DNA of 64,000 bases, taken from contig JABJAH010000046.1 of the NCBI GenBank assembly GCA_018666155.1, positions 1 to 64,000 of the forward strand. The letters are read 5' to 3'. Shown in pieces: positions 1 through 10,763 of this stretch. The stretch comes from Rhodospirillaceae bacterium (GTDB taxonomy: Bacteria > Pseudomonadota > Alphaproteobacteria > Rhodospirillales > Rhodospirillaceae). Under the pieces are notes generated by a model. The model did no database searches, was not told the DNA's origin, and saw only the letters and a list, made by a program, of their open reading frames with translations. Numbering within the stretch: position 1 is the first letter of the stretch; each line of letters opens with the position of its first letter. The translations under genes and the position numbers were made by a program.

Positions 1-1
1 C

Positions 2-670
2 GCCCTATCAGGCCAGGCTGCGTACGAGATTATTTACGTCGATGACGGCTCAACAGATGCGACGGGCGCCGAACTCGACGCTGCCGCAAAATCTAATGCA
101 AGTATTCGGGTTCTTCGTCACACAGCATCCAGTGGCCAGAGCCAGGCGCTTATATCCGGGGTCGACCAGGCGTTGGCAGATTGGATCATCACCCTTGATG
201 GTGATGGTCAGAATGATCCCGCTGATATTCAGAAACTGATCGAAACGCGAGATGAGGCGATTAAAGCCGAACCCGGGTACGCCGATTATTTTCTCTATGT
301 CGGTCACCGCCGTCGACGGCATGACAGTCTTGCCCGACGCTATCAATCGTGGTTGGCCAATGATATCCGAGGCTGGGTTTTGGGCGACCACACCCCAGAC
401 AGTGGCTGTGGATTAAAACTGTTTCGCCGTGATGTCTTTCAGAAACTGCCGCGGTTCAATGCTCTGCACAGGTTTTTGCCGGCATTGGTGATTCGGTCCG
501 GTGGCCGCGTTGTTTCGGTCGATGTTTCCCATCGACCACGGGTACGCGGTATTTCCAAATATGGTTTATGGCGGCGATTGGCGATCAGTGTCGTCGACCT
601 ATTGGGTGTTGTGTGGTTGATTGCGCGCCACACACGCCCCGAACTATTCGATAAAAAGGACGTCAAATGA
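2..670 (+). CDS. Glycosyltransferase family 2 (polyprenyl-phosphate sugar transferase-like), 5' end missing
   Basis: The reading frame is open from the first base of the window, so the N-terminus lies outside. The visible part shows a VDDGSTD motif (around base 50) and a DGDGQNDP motif (around base 195), both typical of the GT-A fold of family 2 enzymes such as dolichyl/undecaprenyl-phosphate sugar transferases; these Asp residues bind the nucleotide sugar and metal. No C-terminal membrane segments are present after the catalytic domain, so it resembles a DPM1-like soluble enzyme acting at the cytoplasmic face of the membrane. Its TGA overlaps the ATG of the next gene (ATGA), implying one operon with the lipid A-type membrane protein and a role in envelope glycolipid modification (inference). 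Acceptor and sugar are unknown. Confidence 0.85.
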   Translation, partial: ALSGQAAYEIIYVDDGSTDATGAELDAAAKSNASIRVLRHTASSGQSQALISGVDQALADWIITLDGDGQNDPADIQKLIETRDEAIKAEPGYADYFLYVGHRRRRHDSLARRYQSWLANDIRGWVLGDHTPDSGCGLKLFRRDVFQKLPRFNALHRFLPALVIRSGGRVVSVDVSHRPRVRGISKYGLWRRLAISVVDLLGVVWLIARHTRPELFDKKDVK

Positions 671-987
671 GTTGGTTTGTTACCTGGTTTGCCACCATGA
701 ATATTTTTAAGGCTTTCGGATTAGTGGGACAGGCGGTTTTTGGGTCGAGGTTTCTGGTTCAGTGGCTGGCGAGCGAGCGCTTGGGTAAGAGCGTCATACC
801 GTTGGCATTTTGGTATCTCAGTCTGATCGGCGGCGTCATCACCTTCTTCTATGCCATCTATATTGAAGAGCCGGTGTTCATCATCGCTCAGTTCGGCGGT
901 ATCGTGATTTATTCGCGGAATCTGTTCTTTATCTATCGGGACCACCGCGCGACTCACGGTCTGATGGGTCCCGATCGGGACGATTAA
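667..987 (+). CDS. Lipid A biosynthesis N-terminal domain (LAB_N) membrane protein
   Basis: This 106-residue protein has three hydrophobic segments (roughly residues 10-30, 42-62 and 68-90) and motifs such as GSRFLVQWLASER and PLAFWYLSLIGG, which match the LAB_N domain family, named after the N-terminus of some LpxB proteins but also found as a free-standing small protein. Stand-alone copies are usually coupled to a family 2 glycosyltransferase, as here with a 4-base overlap. By analogy with small flippase-like partners it may help move or modify a lipid-linked sugar at the inner membrane; that role is inference. The call of family is firm, the function is not. Confidence 0.85.
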   Translation: MSWFVTWFATMNIFKAFGLVGQAVFGSRFLVQWLASERLGKSVIPLAFWYLSLIGGVITFFYAIYIEEPVFIIAQFGGIVIYSRNLFFIYRDHRATHGLMGPDRDD

Positions 988-1086
988 TTAGTCCCAAAAG
1001 CCTTTAGGCAAGCCCTCTATCGGCCTTCCGGTCGCCCGGAGCCCTTGATTCCCCTTGGGAATGGCAGATTTTTCATAATCAGCCTG

Positions 1087-1115
1087 TTGACGCCCGCTAT
1101 GAGAGTCCTTATCTA
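1087..1115 (+). promoter_or_regulatory. Candidate sigma70-type promoter of groESL
   Basis: TTGACG (1087-1092) is followed after 17 bases by TATCTA (1110-1115). It ends two bases before the CIRCE operator, which is the usual place for HrcA to block initiation. No clear sigma32 promoter was seen here. Assigned by eye only. Confidence 0.5.
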
Positions 1116-1116
1116 C

Positions 1117-1143
1117 CTGGCACTCATAAGGGGTGAGTGCTAG
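1117..1143 (+). promoter_or_regulatory. CIRCE operator (HrcA binding site) upstream of groES
   Basis: The inverted repeat CTGGCACTC - 9 bases - GAGTGCTAG matches the CIRCE consensus (TTAGCACTC-N9-GAGTGCTAA), with the exact 9-base spacer and only the outermost bases deviating. It lies between the candidate promoter and the groES ribosome binding site, so HrcA repression of groESL in the absence of heat stress is expected. hrcA itself is not in the window. Confidence 0.93.
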
Positions 1144-1211
1144 CGAGTGGCATAACCTCTTGTTTTAATAAGATTTTAAAACGCACACCAAGACCTAAAA
1201 GGAGGTTCTAC

Positions 1212-1502
1212 ATGAAATTTCGGCCGCTGCATGACCGAGTATTGGTCAAGCGCCTGGACTCAGATACCAAATCTGCCGGGGGCATCATTATTCCTGACAC
1301 TGCTCAAGAAAAGCCAATGGAAGGCAAAGTGATTTCCGTTGGCGGTGGCGCACGTGGCGAAGACGGCAAAGTCGTCAAGCTCGACGTCAAGAAGGGTGAT
1401 CGCATCCTCTTCGGCAAATGGTCCGGTACCGAAGTCAAGGTTGACGGGGATGACCTGTTGATCATGAAGGAATCCGACATCATGGGCATCATCGAGAAAT
1501 AG
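1212..1502 (+). CDS. groES: Co-chaperonin GroES
   Basis: A 96-residue protein, the normal GroES length. It shows the conserved start ([14 protein letters not shown]), the mobile-loop [13 protein letters not shown] segment that contacts GroEL, and the C-terminal ESDIMGIIE. It forms the heptameric lid of the GroEL chamber in the cytoplasm. The start is set at the ATG at 1212 because a strong AAAGGAGG ribosome binding site lies 6-12 bases upstream; an in-frame extension back to 1137 would run through the CIRCE operator and is not believed. It is followed by groEL after a 44-base gap. Confidence 0.98.
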   Translation: MKFRPLHDRVLVKRLDSDTKSAGGIIIPDTAQEKPMEGKVISVGGGARGEDGKVVKLDVKKGDRILFGKWSGTEVKVDGDDLLIMKESDIMGIIEK

Positions 1503-1531
1503 TCATTCTCGACGACACAAACTCAAGTTAA

Positions 1532-3205
<1,674 letters not shown>

Positions 3206-3234
3206 GCCCAATTCCAACGTCTGTTACTTTCGGG

Positions 3235-3266
3235 AAAGGGCCGCGTTTTACGACGCGGCCCTTTTT
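3235..3266 (+). terminator. Rho-independent terminator of groESL
   Basis: AAAGGGCCGCGT (3235-3246) pairs perfectly with ACGCGGCCCTTT (3253-3264) around a 6-base loop, giving a GC-rich 9-bp core extended by three A-T pairs, and runs straight into a T5 tract (3262-3266). It lies 30 bases after the groEL stop. Confidence 0.95.
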
Positions 3267-3312
3267 CTATGCGCGCTCTCCCGCTATAGAAGGGCAACCT
3301 TGGAGTTTCCCT

Positions 3313-3852
3313 ATGCCATCAAAGTCATTCATCAAAGTCGTTGGGCTGATCCTGCTGCTCTCGCTCGGGCCAGCATCCATTTACTTTTTGTACAAACGCA
3401 CCGGTGGTTTGGAGTCTCGTGTTGAGTTGGCGTTCCACCGCAACATTCGATTTGAATTCATGGCTGGGACCGACACCATCGATCCGCGCCCATTGACGGA
3501 CTGGTCGTGGGAACGGGTCTGTGCCTTTGGCAGCGGGCTGTCCCAAGCTGAGGTCGACGGCCTGATTGGATTTCCTTACGACAATTTTACCCAACTGACA
3601 TGGCGCAATCTGGACGATCACTGGACCTTGCTGTTTATCGATTCAGAGCGTGAGACCAGTTGGGGCCTTCATCGGCCGGTCACGCCGATCAGGATTCCAA
3701 CTGATGATATTTCAGACTTCAATCCCGGCGAGGGTTCCCTTGGATCATGCGCTGATCGCGATGGGGCACGCCTAGCGCTGGAACGCCGAGAGGCGCCGCT
3801 TGGCAAAACGCCGGTGGTGGCGCGGCTGATCGATCAGGCGAGCGCTGATTAG
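3313..3852 (+). CDS. Hypothetical membrane-anchored protein
   Basis: A 179-residue protein that I do not recognise. Residues 7-26 form one hydrophobic segment after a short basic N-terminus (MPSKSFIK), so the rest, which is polar and contains two Cys (in RVCAFGSG and LGSCADRD), should face the periplasm; a disulfide is possible. No enzyme motif was seen. It follows the groESL terminator after about 46 bases and meets the dinG-like gene tail to tail with 7 bases between stops. Confidence 0.65.
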   Translation: MPSKSFIKVVGLILLLSLGPASIYFLYKRTGGLESRVELAFHRNIRFEFMAGTDTIDPRPLTDWSWERVCAFGSGLSQAEVDGLIGFPYDNFTQLTWRNLDDHWTLLFIDSERETSWGLHRPVTPIRIPTDDISDFNPGEGSLGSCADRDGARLALERREAPLGKTPVVARLIDQASAD

Positions 3853-3859
3853 CGCTTCT

Positions 3860-6613
3860 CTAATCTGAACTCTTGCGGTTCAGAAATGCTTTTGTTTCAG
3901 CCACAGCTTCAGTCAAACCAACGCGATGTACGGGTGTTCCTTCTGGGAACGCGCCGAGCAGTCTGGACGGCATCATCGAATCCAGCAGCACGAAAACGCC
4001 CTTGTCACCCTCTCGCCGGATCAGCCGCCCAAACGCCTGTTTGATGCGGAGCCGCGTAATCCTGTCGTCGTAGGTCCGTTTGCCAAAGGCTTCGCGCCGC
4101 GCGCGATGAAGGATGTCAGGCCGCGGCCATGGAACCCGATCAAAGACCATCAGCTGCAATGATCGCCCCGGCACATCGACGCCATCGCGCATGGCATCGG
4201 TACCAAGAAGGCAGGCTTTTTCCTCGGCCCGGAATATGTCGACCAGAGATGCGGTCGGAAGCGGGTCGACGTGTTGGGCGTAAAGCGGCAATCCAGCCCC
4301 CTCAAGCACGGGCGCAATCTGATCGAAGGTCGCCTTGAGGCGTGAGATCGCTGTAAACAGCCCGAGGGCACCACCGTCGGCGGCGAGAAATAAATCGCGA
4401 TAGGCACCGGCCACTTGCACCAAGGCGTCTTTGCGCACGTCGTTCACAATATAGACCCGGGTGTTCTCTGCGTAGTTGAATGGCGAGGTCAGGGCTGATC
4501 TCACCGGTGTGCTGGCGATGTGAAAGGCCCCAACCTGTTGATCAGCACTTTCCCAATCCACCACATCATCGCCGGTGCCGTCGCGCAGAGTCGCCGAGGT
4601 GATCGCCACACCTTGAGCCGGATCAAGCACCGCGCGGGCGAATGGTAGGGTGGGATCGACCCAATGGCGGTGTAGGCCGATATCAAAATCTCGACCCTCG
4701 ATACGGTCGACCCCGAGCCAATCGACGAACTCCTTTGGCGTTTCGCTGGCCAGGGCTTTGATCATGTCGCGCCAAGCGGTGAGCGGCATGACGGCACGAC
4801 GCTCTAGACTGCGGCATAGGCCGTCAATCCGTGCCCGCGTCGCGGTATCCAGTTCGTCCGCTGGTCGTTCTAACTGTTGAGACAGCACCCGGACCATTTG
4901 CTTGATGGGTTCAGCCAAGCGGGTGAGAGCGGTGTCGAGGATGGCGGCGGCGTTGAGGAGACCGTCAATCGGCTCAACCGCGTCCGTCTGCAAGCTGTAG
5001 GGCGAGTCCGGGTTGTCGCGGGTGTAAACCTGGGTGCGGACCAGGCTGAGAAAAGACTCGGCTGGCCCTCGGGGCTGACCTTCATCGAGCCGAGTCAACC
5101 AGCCGGGTGCGGGCAGGGATCGGGCCCCTTGCAGAATGCCGTCGAGCGCCGTCGCCATGACCTCGCCATCCGCATCCAATTCGCTCAACAGATCGTCAAT
5201 CCGTCGTTTTAAACCGCGTGATCGCGTCGGGCGTCCGCCAGCTTCCGCGCCGACCAGCCACCGTCTGAGGTCTGCCGTTTCTGCAGCGCTGAGGTGAGCT
5301 GAGAACGCACTGTCGGCCGCGCCAAACAGATGGTGCCCTTCGTCGAACACATAACGCGTGGGTTGGGTGCCGTCATCAAGGCCACCCAAGGCTGCTTGAA
5401 CCATAACAAGAGCATGATTGGCGACGACGATATCGGCCGTGCGGGCTTTACGGACCGTCTTTTCGACAAAGCAGGTGCGGTAGTGGGGGCAGGCCGTAAA
5501 GATACATTCACCGCGACGGTCGGCGAGGGACAACACTCGTCCCGTGCCAAACAAGTCCGCTAGCCAAGAGGGGAAATCACCACCAACCATGTCGCCGGAC
5601 TTGGTCGCCAGCACCCACCGCGCAATCAGGGCGAGGGGGATGACGGCGCTCGGGTCAGTGCCCGATCGATTTAATGCTTCCTCGTAATTGAGCAAGCAGA
5701 AATAGTTTTCTCGGCCCTTGCGCACGACCACGCGCCCAGCTTTCACGTCTTCGTCGGGGTAGAGCCGGTCCAGTTCTTGGTCGAGCTGTCTCTGTAAATT
5801 GCGGGTGAAGGTGGAAACCCAAACCGCACCGTGATTTTTTTCCGCCCAAACGCTGGCCGGGGCGAGATAACCCAAGGTCTTGCCGATCCCCGTTCCGGCT
5901 TCGGCCAGGACTAAGTTTGGTTCGTCCGGTGCGGGCTTGGCTTTGAACGCGTGGCTGATGACTTCCGCGTAGGTCGCTTGGGAATCCCGATCTTCCGACT
6001 CACTGCCGAGCAGGTCTTTCAGGCGTTCCCGGCTTTCTTGTTCCGAAACGGCATCATTGCCGGGCGGCGGCGGTGGTGCGTGTTCTTCGAAAGGCGTTAG
6101 GCGGGTCCAAACCCGAAGGGAAGACAGTCCGATCCCGCCTTCATCTGGATCAGCACCAATCGCCGCAAGAACCGACGGTCCCCAACTCCAGCCGGCCCGC
6201 TCAAGAACATGGGCAATAGCGCGGGCATGACGAATGTCGCCGTCCTGCCAGGACATCACCTCATTAAGCAAGGCGCGTGTGGCGTCGATGAGGGCAACCC
6301 CATCCTCAATCATCGTGTCGGGTGATTTCACTCCGGTTGCGGTAGCGAGGCCGCGCACGGTGGGTAAACAGAACTCCCCAGGGCGGACGAACGCGAATAG
6401 CTCAAGCACGTCAAAACCGGGAACCGGCTTCAAGCCAAGCCGCGACGCTGTGGCCCGGCTGTGACATTGGATGACAGGCGGTTCCACCGCACTTTTTGCT
6501 GTCCCCGCCGTGAACTCACGCACTTCACCGTCCGGGAACATCAAAAGGCCATCACGGGCGCGGGTCACCAATACGGGGGCGTCCGGCAGTTGCAACGTGC
6601 GTGCCGATGTCAT
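3860..6613 (-). CDS. DinG/Rad3-family ATP-dependent DNA helicase
   Basis: A 917-residue superfamily 2 helicase of the XPD/DinG iron-sulfur class. After an N-terminal region of about 210 residues without recognised motifs come Walker A (EAGTGIGKTLGYLAP, around 235-250), four Cys that should hold a 4Fe-4S cluster (one in ENYFC, three in the GECIFTACPHYRTC segment), the DEAH-type box DEGHH, SATLRDG (motif III/IV region) and QAFGRLIRR (motif VI). It should unwind DNA 5'-3', removing R-loops or damage intermediates. At over 900 residues it is longer than E. coli DinG (about 716), mainly because of the N-terminal extension. It stands alone, divergent from the lysyl-tRNA synthetase gene. Confidence 0.9.
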   Translation of the reverse strand: MTSARTLQLPDAPVLVTRARDGLLMFPDGEVREFTAGTAKSAVEPPVIQCHSRATASRLGLKPVPGFDVLELFAFVRPGEFCLPTVRGLATATGVKSPDTMIEDGVALIDATRALLNEVMSWQDGDIRHARAIAHVLERAGWSWGPSVLAAIGADPDEGGIGLSSLRVWTRLTPFEEHAPPPPPGNDAVSEQESRERLKDLLGSESEDRDSQATYAEVISHAFKAKPAPDEPNLVLAEAGTGIGKTLGYLAPASVWAEKNHGAVWVSTFTRNLQRQLDQELDRLYPDEDVKAGRVVVRKGRENYFCLLNYEEALNRSGTDPSAVIPLALIARWVLATKSGDMVGGDFPSWLADLFGTGRVLSLADRRGECIFTACPHYRTCFVEKTVRKARTADIVVANHALVMVQAALGGLDDGTQPTRYVFDEGHHLFGAADSAFSAHLSAAETADLRRWLVGAEAGGRPTRSRGLKRRIDDLLSELDADGEVMATALDGILQGARSLPAPGWLTRLDEGQPRGPAESFLSLVRTQVYTRDNPDSPYSLQTDAVEPIDGLLNAAAILDTALTRLAEPIKQMVRVLSQQLERPADELDTATRARIDGLCRSLERRAVMPLTAWRDMIKALASETPKEFVDWLGVDRIEGRDFDIGLHRHWVDPTLPFARAVLDPAQGVAITSATLRDGTGDDVVDWESADQQVGAFHIASTPVRSALTSPFNYAENTRVYIVNDVRKDALVQVAGAYRDLFLAADGGALGLFTAISRLKATFDQIAPVLEGAGLPLYAQHVDPLPTASLVDIFRAEEKACLLGTDAMRDGVDVPGRSLQLMVFDRVPWPRPDILHRARREAFGKRTYDDRITRLRIKQAFGRLIRREGDKGVFVLLDSMMPSRLLGAFPEGTPVHRVGLTEAVAETKAFLNRKSSD

Positions 6614-6754
6614 CGATGGGCCTGATTAAAGAAGCGGGAGGCGAGGAATATGTCGGTCAAAGCAATGCTGAATATTGATGAGGGGTCTCCTGGTATAGCG
6701 CTAGCAGAGTCGCCCAATCCAGCTTAAACCAATAGAACTGTTGCCGATCACAGG

Positions 6755-6779
6755 CTTGACCCTAAAAATGCGGCCCCAT
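6755..6779 (+). promoter_or_regulatory. Candidate sigma32 (heat-shock) promoter upstream of class I lysyl-tRNA synthetase
   Basis: CTTGACC (6755-6761), 12 bases, then CCCCAT (6774-6779) closely resembles the sigma32 consensus CTTGAAA-N11-16-CCCCAT. A short hairpin (TAGGG-7 bases-CCCTA, 6779-6795) sits where transcription would start, before the ATG at 6814. Seen by eye only; alphaproteobacterial RpoH sites differ somewhat from the E. coli form. Confidence 0.45.
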
Positions 6780-6813
6780 AGGGTGCGCCGCCCTACCAAA
6801 CCGGACACTAAAT

Positions 6814-8409
6814 ATGAGCACCGACATAGCCATCGCGCGCGAAAGTAAGGCTTGGCCCTTTGCCGAAGCCCGCGCCCTGCTTGATGGCCGCCTCAAGAAC
6901 GGCATCGGCGACAAGGGCTATGTCCTGTTTGAAACCGGTTACGGCCCGTCTGGGCTTCCTCATATCGGCACGTTTGCCGAGGTTGTTCGCACGACGATGG
7001 TGCGCAATGCCCTTCAGGTTCTAGCACCGGATATGCCGACCCGTTTGTTTGCGTTCTCAGATGATATGGACGGTCTGCGCAAAGTGCCGGAAAACGTCCC
7101 CAATAAGGAGATGATGGAGGAGCATCTGGGCAAGCCACTCACTAAAATCCCAGACCCCTTCGGCACCCACGAAAGCTTCGGTCACCATAATAATGATCGA
7201 CTTAAAGGCTTTCTCGATTCCTTCGGTTTTGATTACGAATTCAAAAGTGCAACGGACTCGTACACTTCTGGTGAGTTTGACGCGGCGCTCCTGCGTGTCC
7301 TGCAAGAGTACGACAAAGTCATCAATGTCATTTTGCCGACGTTAGGGCCCGAACGACGCGCGACGTACTCGCCATTCTTACCTGTGTGCCAAAAAACAGG
7401 CCGGGTTCTGCAAGTCCCCGTCATCGAACGCAATGTGGATGCGGGAACGATTGTCTATGAAGACGAAGACGGAACCAAAGTCGAGGTGCCGGTCACTGGC
7501 GGTCATTGTAAGTTACAATGGAAGTGTGACTGGGCGATGCGCTGGCACGCCTTCGATGTCGACTATGAAATGTCCGGCAAAGACTTGATCGATTCTGTTC
7601 GGCTTTCGGGAAAGATTTGCCGTGTTCTTGGTACGCCGCCGCCCCAGAATCTGACTTACGAATTGTTCTTGGATGATCAGGGTCAAAAGATATCAAAATC
7701 TAAGGGCAATGGTTTGTCTGTCGAAGAGTGGCTGACCTATGCGCCGGTCGAAAGCCTTGCTCTGTTCATGTACCAAAAGCCGACGACCGCGAAGCGCCTA
7801 TACTTTGATACGATTCCGAAGTCTGTCGATGAGTACTTGTCCCACCTCAAAGCGTTTCCGGGGCAAGAGCCTAAAGACCAGTTCAATAATCCGACTTGGC
7901 ATATCCATGACGGAAAGCCGCCAGCGGAAGAGGGCCGCTTGAGCTTCGGTATCCTGCTTAATCTGGCCGGCGTGTGTAATTCCGACGATCCTGCGGCGCT
8001 GTGGCACTACATCAGTCGCTACGCCCCGGAAGCAAGTCCGGAAACAGACCCCGTGCTGAATAAGCTCGTGGCCTACGCCATCGCCTATTTCAAAGACTTT
8101 GTGTTGCCTCATAAGACCTATCGTTTGCCCACCGATGCTGAGCGGGCTGCACTAGAGGCGCTGAAGGTGGGGCTGGAGAACTGCGGGCAAGGCGCATCGC
8201 CGGAAGACCTGCAGTCGCTGGTCTATGAGATCGGCAAGGGGAATGATGAAACGTTCCCGAGTTTGAAGGATTGGTTCAAGGCGCTCTATCAGATTCTTCT
8301 GGGCCAAGATCAAGGCCCAAGAATGGGATCGTTTATCGCGCTCTATGGTGTCGAGGAAACTCTAGTACTGATCAACCGCACACTTGCCGGCGAAGATTTG
8401 TCGGTTTAG
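6814..8409 (+). CDS. lysK: Lysyl-tRNA synthetase, class I
   Basis: A 531-residue class I aminoacyl-tRNA synthetase that charges tRNA-Lys. It has the HIGH-type signature (GLPHIGTF, about residues 46-53) and the KMSKS-type signature (KISKSKGNG, about 290-298), and its length is that of the archaeal/alphaproteobacterial class I LysRS rather than the class II enzyme of E. coli. Class I LysRS is the usual form in alphaproteobacteria and archaea. The gene is preceded by a possible heat-shock promoter. Its stop codon overlaps that of the convergent thioesterase gene. Confidence 0.96.
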   Translation: MSTDIAIARESKAWPFAEARALLDGRLKNGIGDKGYVLFETGYGPSGLPHIGTFAEVVRTTMVRNALQVLAPDMPTRLFAFSDDMDGLRKVPENVPNKEMMEEHLGKPLTKIPDPFGTHESFGHHNNDRLKGFLDSFGFDYEFKSATDSYTSGEFDAALLRVLQEYDKVINVILPTLGPERRATYSPFLPVCQKTGRVLQVPVIERNVDAGTIVYEDEDGTKVEVPVTGGHCKLQWKCDWAMRWHAFDVDYEMSGKDLIDSVRLSGKICRVLGTPPPQNLTYELFLDDQGQKISKSKGNGLSVEEWLTYAPVESLALFMYQKPTTAKRLYFDTIPKSVDEYLSHLKAFPGQEPKDQFNNPTWHIHDGKPPAEEGRLSFGILLNLAGVCNSDDPAALWHYISRYAPEASPETDPVLNKLVAYAIAYFKDFVLPHKTYRLPTDAERAALEALKVGLENCGQGASPEDLQSLVYEIGKGNDETFPSLKDWFKALYQILLGQDQGPRMGSFIALYGVEETLVLINRTLAGEDLSV

Positions 8410-8936
8410 GTCTCTGCGACTTCCATCACGGCGTCGTCCGCATCTCGAATACGGGTTAAAGCCTCCGTCATTGGTGGAGGTTCGCCTTCGTACCCGAAAA
8501 TCTTCAGAAGCTCTGGCACAGGAACACGCCCATTCGCGTTGAGAAACGCTGCTTTAAGAACAGAGACGGAATAGACCATGTCCCCTGCGATAATTTTGTG
8601 TTCCAGGTAAATCCATTTTTCGTCTGTCCCGACCACACGCGTTGTTACGTCAATTTTCTTAAACGGCGGTACGGCTCGGCGAAACCGGATTGAGCCTGAT
8701 CCCAGAACCGGCATCAGTTTATTTGCTCGGACCTGCTTCCAGGCGCCACATCGCATCAGGTGATCTACGCGACTCAGGTCCATGAGGCTGAAATAGCGCG
8801 AATTGGTCAGATGCATGTTGACGTCGAGATCAGTCGGAAAAACGCGAAACGTGAGGTGTGTTTCGTCCATCATGCCGCAGCGACTGCGCCAACGCGCCGT
8901 CGAAAACATCCAGATTAGTCGGAAGAGGAGATTCAT
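8406..8936 (-). CDS. Hotdog-fold acyl-CoA thioesterase (4HBT/THEM6-like)
   Basis: A 176-residue protein with the hotdog thioesterase signature [19 protein letters not shown], where the Asp and Asn-x-His region lies on the active-site helix of the 4HBT superfamily; the pattern is closest to the THEM6/YbgC-type subgroup. It probably hydrolyses acyl-CoA esters. It is the last gene of the leftward beta-oxidation operon, 12 bases after the acyl-CoA dehydrogenase, consistent with releasing CoA from products or blocked intermediates (inference). The N-terminal 20 residues are hydrophobic and basic and may give membrane association. Confidence 0.8.
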   Translation of the reverse strand: MNLLFRLIWMFSTARWRSRCGMMDETHLTFRVFPTDLDVNMHLTNSRYFSLMDLSRVDHLMRCGAWKQVRANKLMPVLGSGSIRFRRAVPPFKKIDVTTRVVGTDEKWIYLEHKIIAGDMVYSVSVLKAAFLNANGRVPVPELLKIFGYEGEPPPMTEALTRIRDADDAVMEVAET

Positions 8937-8948
8937 GGTGTGGGTCTG

Positions 8949-10751
8949 TTAGGCAGCCACAGATGCGCCGAACAACTCTTCTTCCATATCCATGATTGAT
9001 TCTCCGCCGGCCATAATCTTGGCAAACAAGCTACTCGTCTCCGGGAGAACCCGCTCGTAATAGAAGCGCGCGGTTTTCAGTTTGCCGACATAAAAGTCTG
9101 ACGCACCATCGCCTTTTTTCTCGTTAGCAATCTTAGCGGCTTTGGCCCACATGAAAGCGATGGCCACATAACCAAATAGGTTGAGATAGTCCATCGCCCC
9201 AGCGGCGGCTTCATTCGGATTGCTCAGACCCTTCTGGGCCAGAACGCCTGTTGCCTGCTGCAGTCGGCCGAAGGCCTTTGCTAGCCCAAAGATGATCGGC
9301 TGCAGGTCAGCGTCGTCGGCATTCTCCTCGATGAACTCCTGGACCGGATGGAAGAACGCGCGCAGATAGCGGCCATAATGCATTCCCATTTTTCGGCCGA
9401 CCAAGTCTAGCGCCTGAATACCATTGGTGCCTTCGTATAATTGAGTGATCCTAGCGTCGCGTACAAACTGCTCCATACCGTGTTCATGGATGTAGCCATG
9501 ACCACCAAAAATTTGAACACCTAAGTTGGCGGTTAGAAACCCACTATCGGTGCCAAAGGATTTGACGATCGGTGTGAGAACCTGCACGAGATCATCGGCA
9601 CGCTGCTTGGCCGCCGGGTCATCCGATTTTTCGGCTTGATCCAGACTGATGCCGGTCCAAATCGCTAACGCGCGCATGCCTTCGGTCAAGGACTTCATGG
9701 TCAACAGGTTCTTGCGCACATCAGGATGGACCAAGATCGAGTCCGCCGCTTTATCTGGTGATGCGGCGCCCTTGAGCGCGCGACCCTGTAAACGTTCTTT
9801 GGCATAGGTCAGGGCGCCTTGGTAGGCCGCTTCACCAAGCCCGAGTCCTTGGATGCCGACACCCAAACGAGCGGCGTTCATCATGGTGAACATGGCCCGC
9901 ATACCTTTGTGAGGATGCCCGACGAGCCATCCCGTGGCATCGTCGAAGTTCATCACGCATGTCGAAGAGGCTTTGATACCCATTTTGTGTTCAATGGATC
10001 CACAAGCGACGCCGTTGCGTGGGCCAAGGGTTGTGTCTTCTTTCGGCAAGAACTTCGGCACAACAAAAAGGCTAATGCCCTTCATTCCGGCCGGTGCGTC
10101 GGGGAGGCGCGCCAGAACCAAGTGAACGATGTTCTCCGTCAGGTCGTGTTCTCCGGCGGAAATGAAAATTTTCGTGCCGGTGATCTTGTAGCTGCCGTCG
10201 TCTTGCGTGTCCGCCTTGGTGCGGATCAATCCAAGATCGGTGCCGCATTGGGGCTCGGTCAAACACATGGTGCCGGACCACCTGCCTTCGACGAACTTCG
10301 GTAGATATAGCGCTTTCTGCTCGTCAGTGCCGTGCAGGTTAATGGCGTTGTACGCGCCCTCGGTTAGGCCGGGGTACATGCCAAAGGCCATGTTGCTCGA
10401 GCAGATCATTTCTTGAATGAGAAAGTGCAGCGCTGCCGGTGCGCCCTGGCCGCCAAAGTCTGGATCGGCTGAAAGGCCCGTCCATCCTCCTTGAGCGAAT
10501 TGGTCGTAGGCTTCTTTGAAGCCCTTTGGTGTGCGCACGACACCGTTTTCTAGAGTGCAGCCTTCATTGTCGCCGCTCAGATTGAGGGGCTGCAAAACTT
10601 CCGCCGTGAATTTCCCGGCTTCTTCCAGAACGGCATCGACCACATCTGGGGTGAAGTCTTCATAACCTTTAATGTCCGAAAGTGCGTCGCCTTCAAGGAG
10701 TTCGTGATAGACGAAACGCATGTCACGCAACGGTGCGGTGTAACTGGCCAT
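8949..10751 (-). CDS. Acyl-CoA dehydrogenase (FadE-type, 600 residues)
   Basis: An FAD-dependent acyl-CoA dehydrogenase that makes the trans-2-enoyl-CoA in the first step of beta-oxidation. It has an N-terminal helical domain, the central MCLTEPQCGTDLG segment and the catalytic-Glu motif YEGTNGIQALDLVGRK (about residue 430), followed by a C-terminal extension typical of the 590-600-residue bacterial class linked to the electron-transfer flavoprotein. A strong AGGAGAA ribosome binding site precedes the ATG. It lies downstream of the multifunctional beta-oxidation gene with a 12-base gap, in the same operon. Confidence 0.95.
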   Translation of the reverse strand: MASYTAPLRDMRFVYHELLEGDALSDIKGYEDFTPDVVDAVLEEAGKFTAEVLQPLNLSGDNEGCTLENGVVRTPKGFKEAYDQFAQGGWTGLSADPDFGGQGAPAALHFLIQEMICSSNMAFGMYPGLTEGAYNAINLHGTDEQKALYLPKFVEGRWSGTMCLTEPQCGTDLGLIRTKADTQDDGSYKITGTKIFISAGEHDLTENIVHLVLARLPDAPAGMKGISLFVVPKFLPKEDTTLGPRNGVACGSIEHKMGIKASSTCVMNFDDATGWLVGHPHKGMRAMFTMMNAARLGVGIQGLGLGEAAYQGALTYAKERLQGRALKGAASPDKAADSILVHPDVRKNLLTMKSLTEGMRALAIWTGISLDQAEKSDDPAAKQRADDLVQVLTPIVKSFGTDSGFLTANLGVQIFGGHGYIHEHGMEQFVRDARITQLYEGTNGIQALDLVGRKMGMHYGRYLRAFFHPVQEFIEENADDADLQPIIFGLAKAFGRLQQATGVLAQKGLSNPNEAAAGAMDYLNLFGYVAIAFMWAKAAKIANEKKGDGASDFYVGKLKTARFYYERVLPETSSLFAKIMAGGESIMDMEEELFGASVAA

Positions 10752-10763
10752 GGTTCGGTTCTC

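Noticed and set aside
1048..1073. Small hairpin ATTCCC-CTT-GGGAAT with a nearby T5 stretch after the LAB_N gene
   Set aside because: The stem has only 6 bp and the T run starts 6 bases past it, so it is a weak terminator at best.
1137..1211. Upstream extension of groES to a start at 1137
   Set aside because: It overlaps the CIRCE operator and the candidate promoter region, while the ATG at 1212 has a strong ribosome binding site and gives the standard GroES length.
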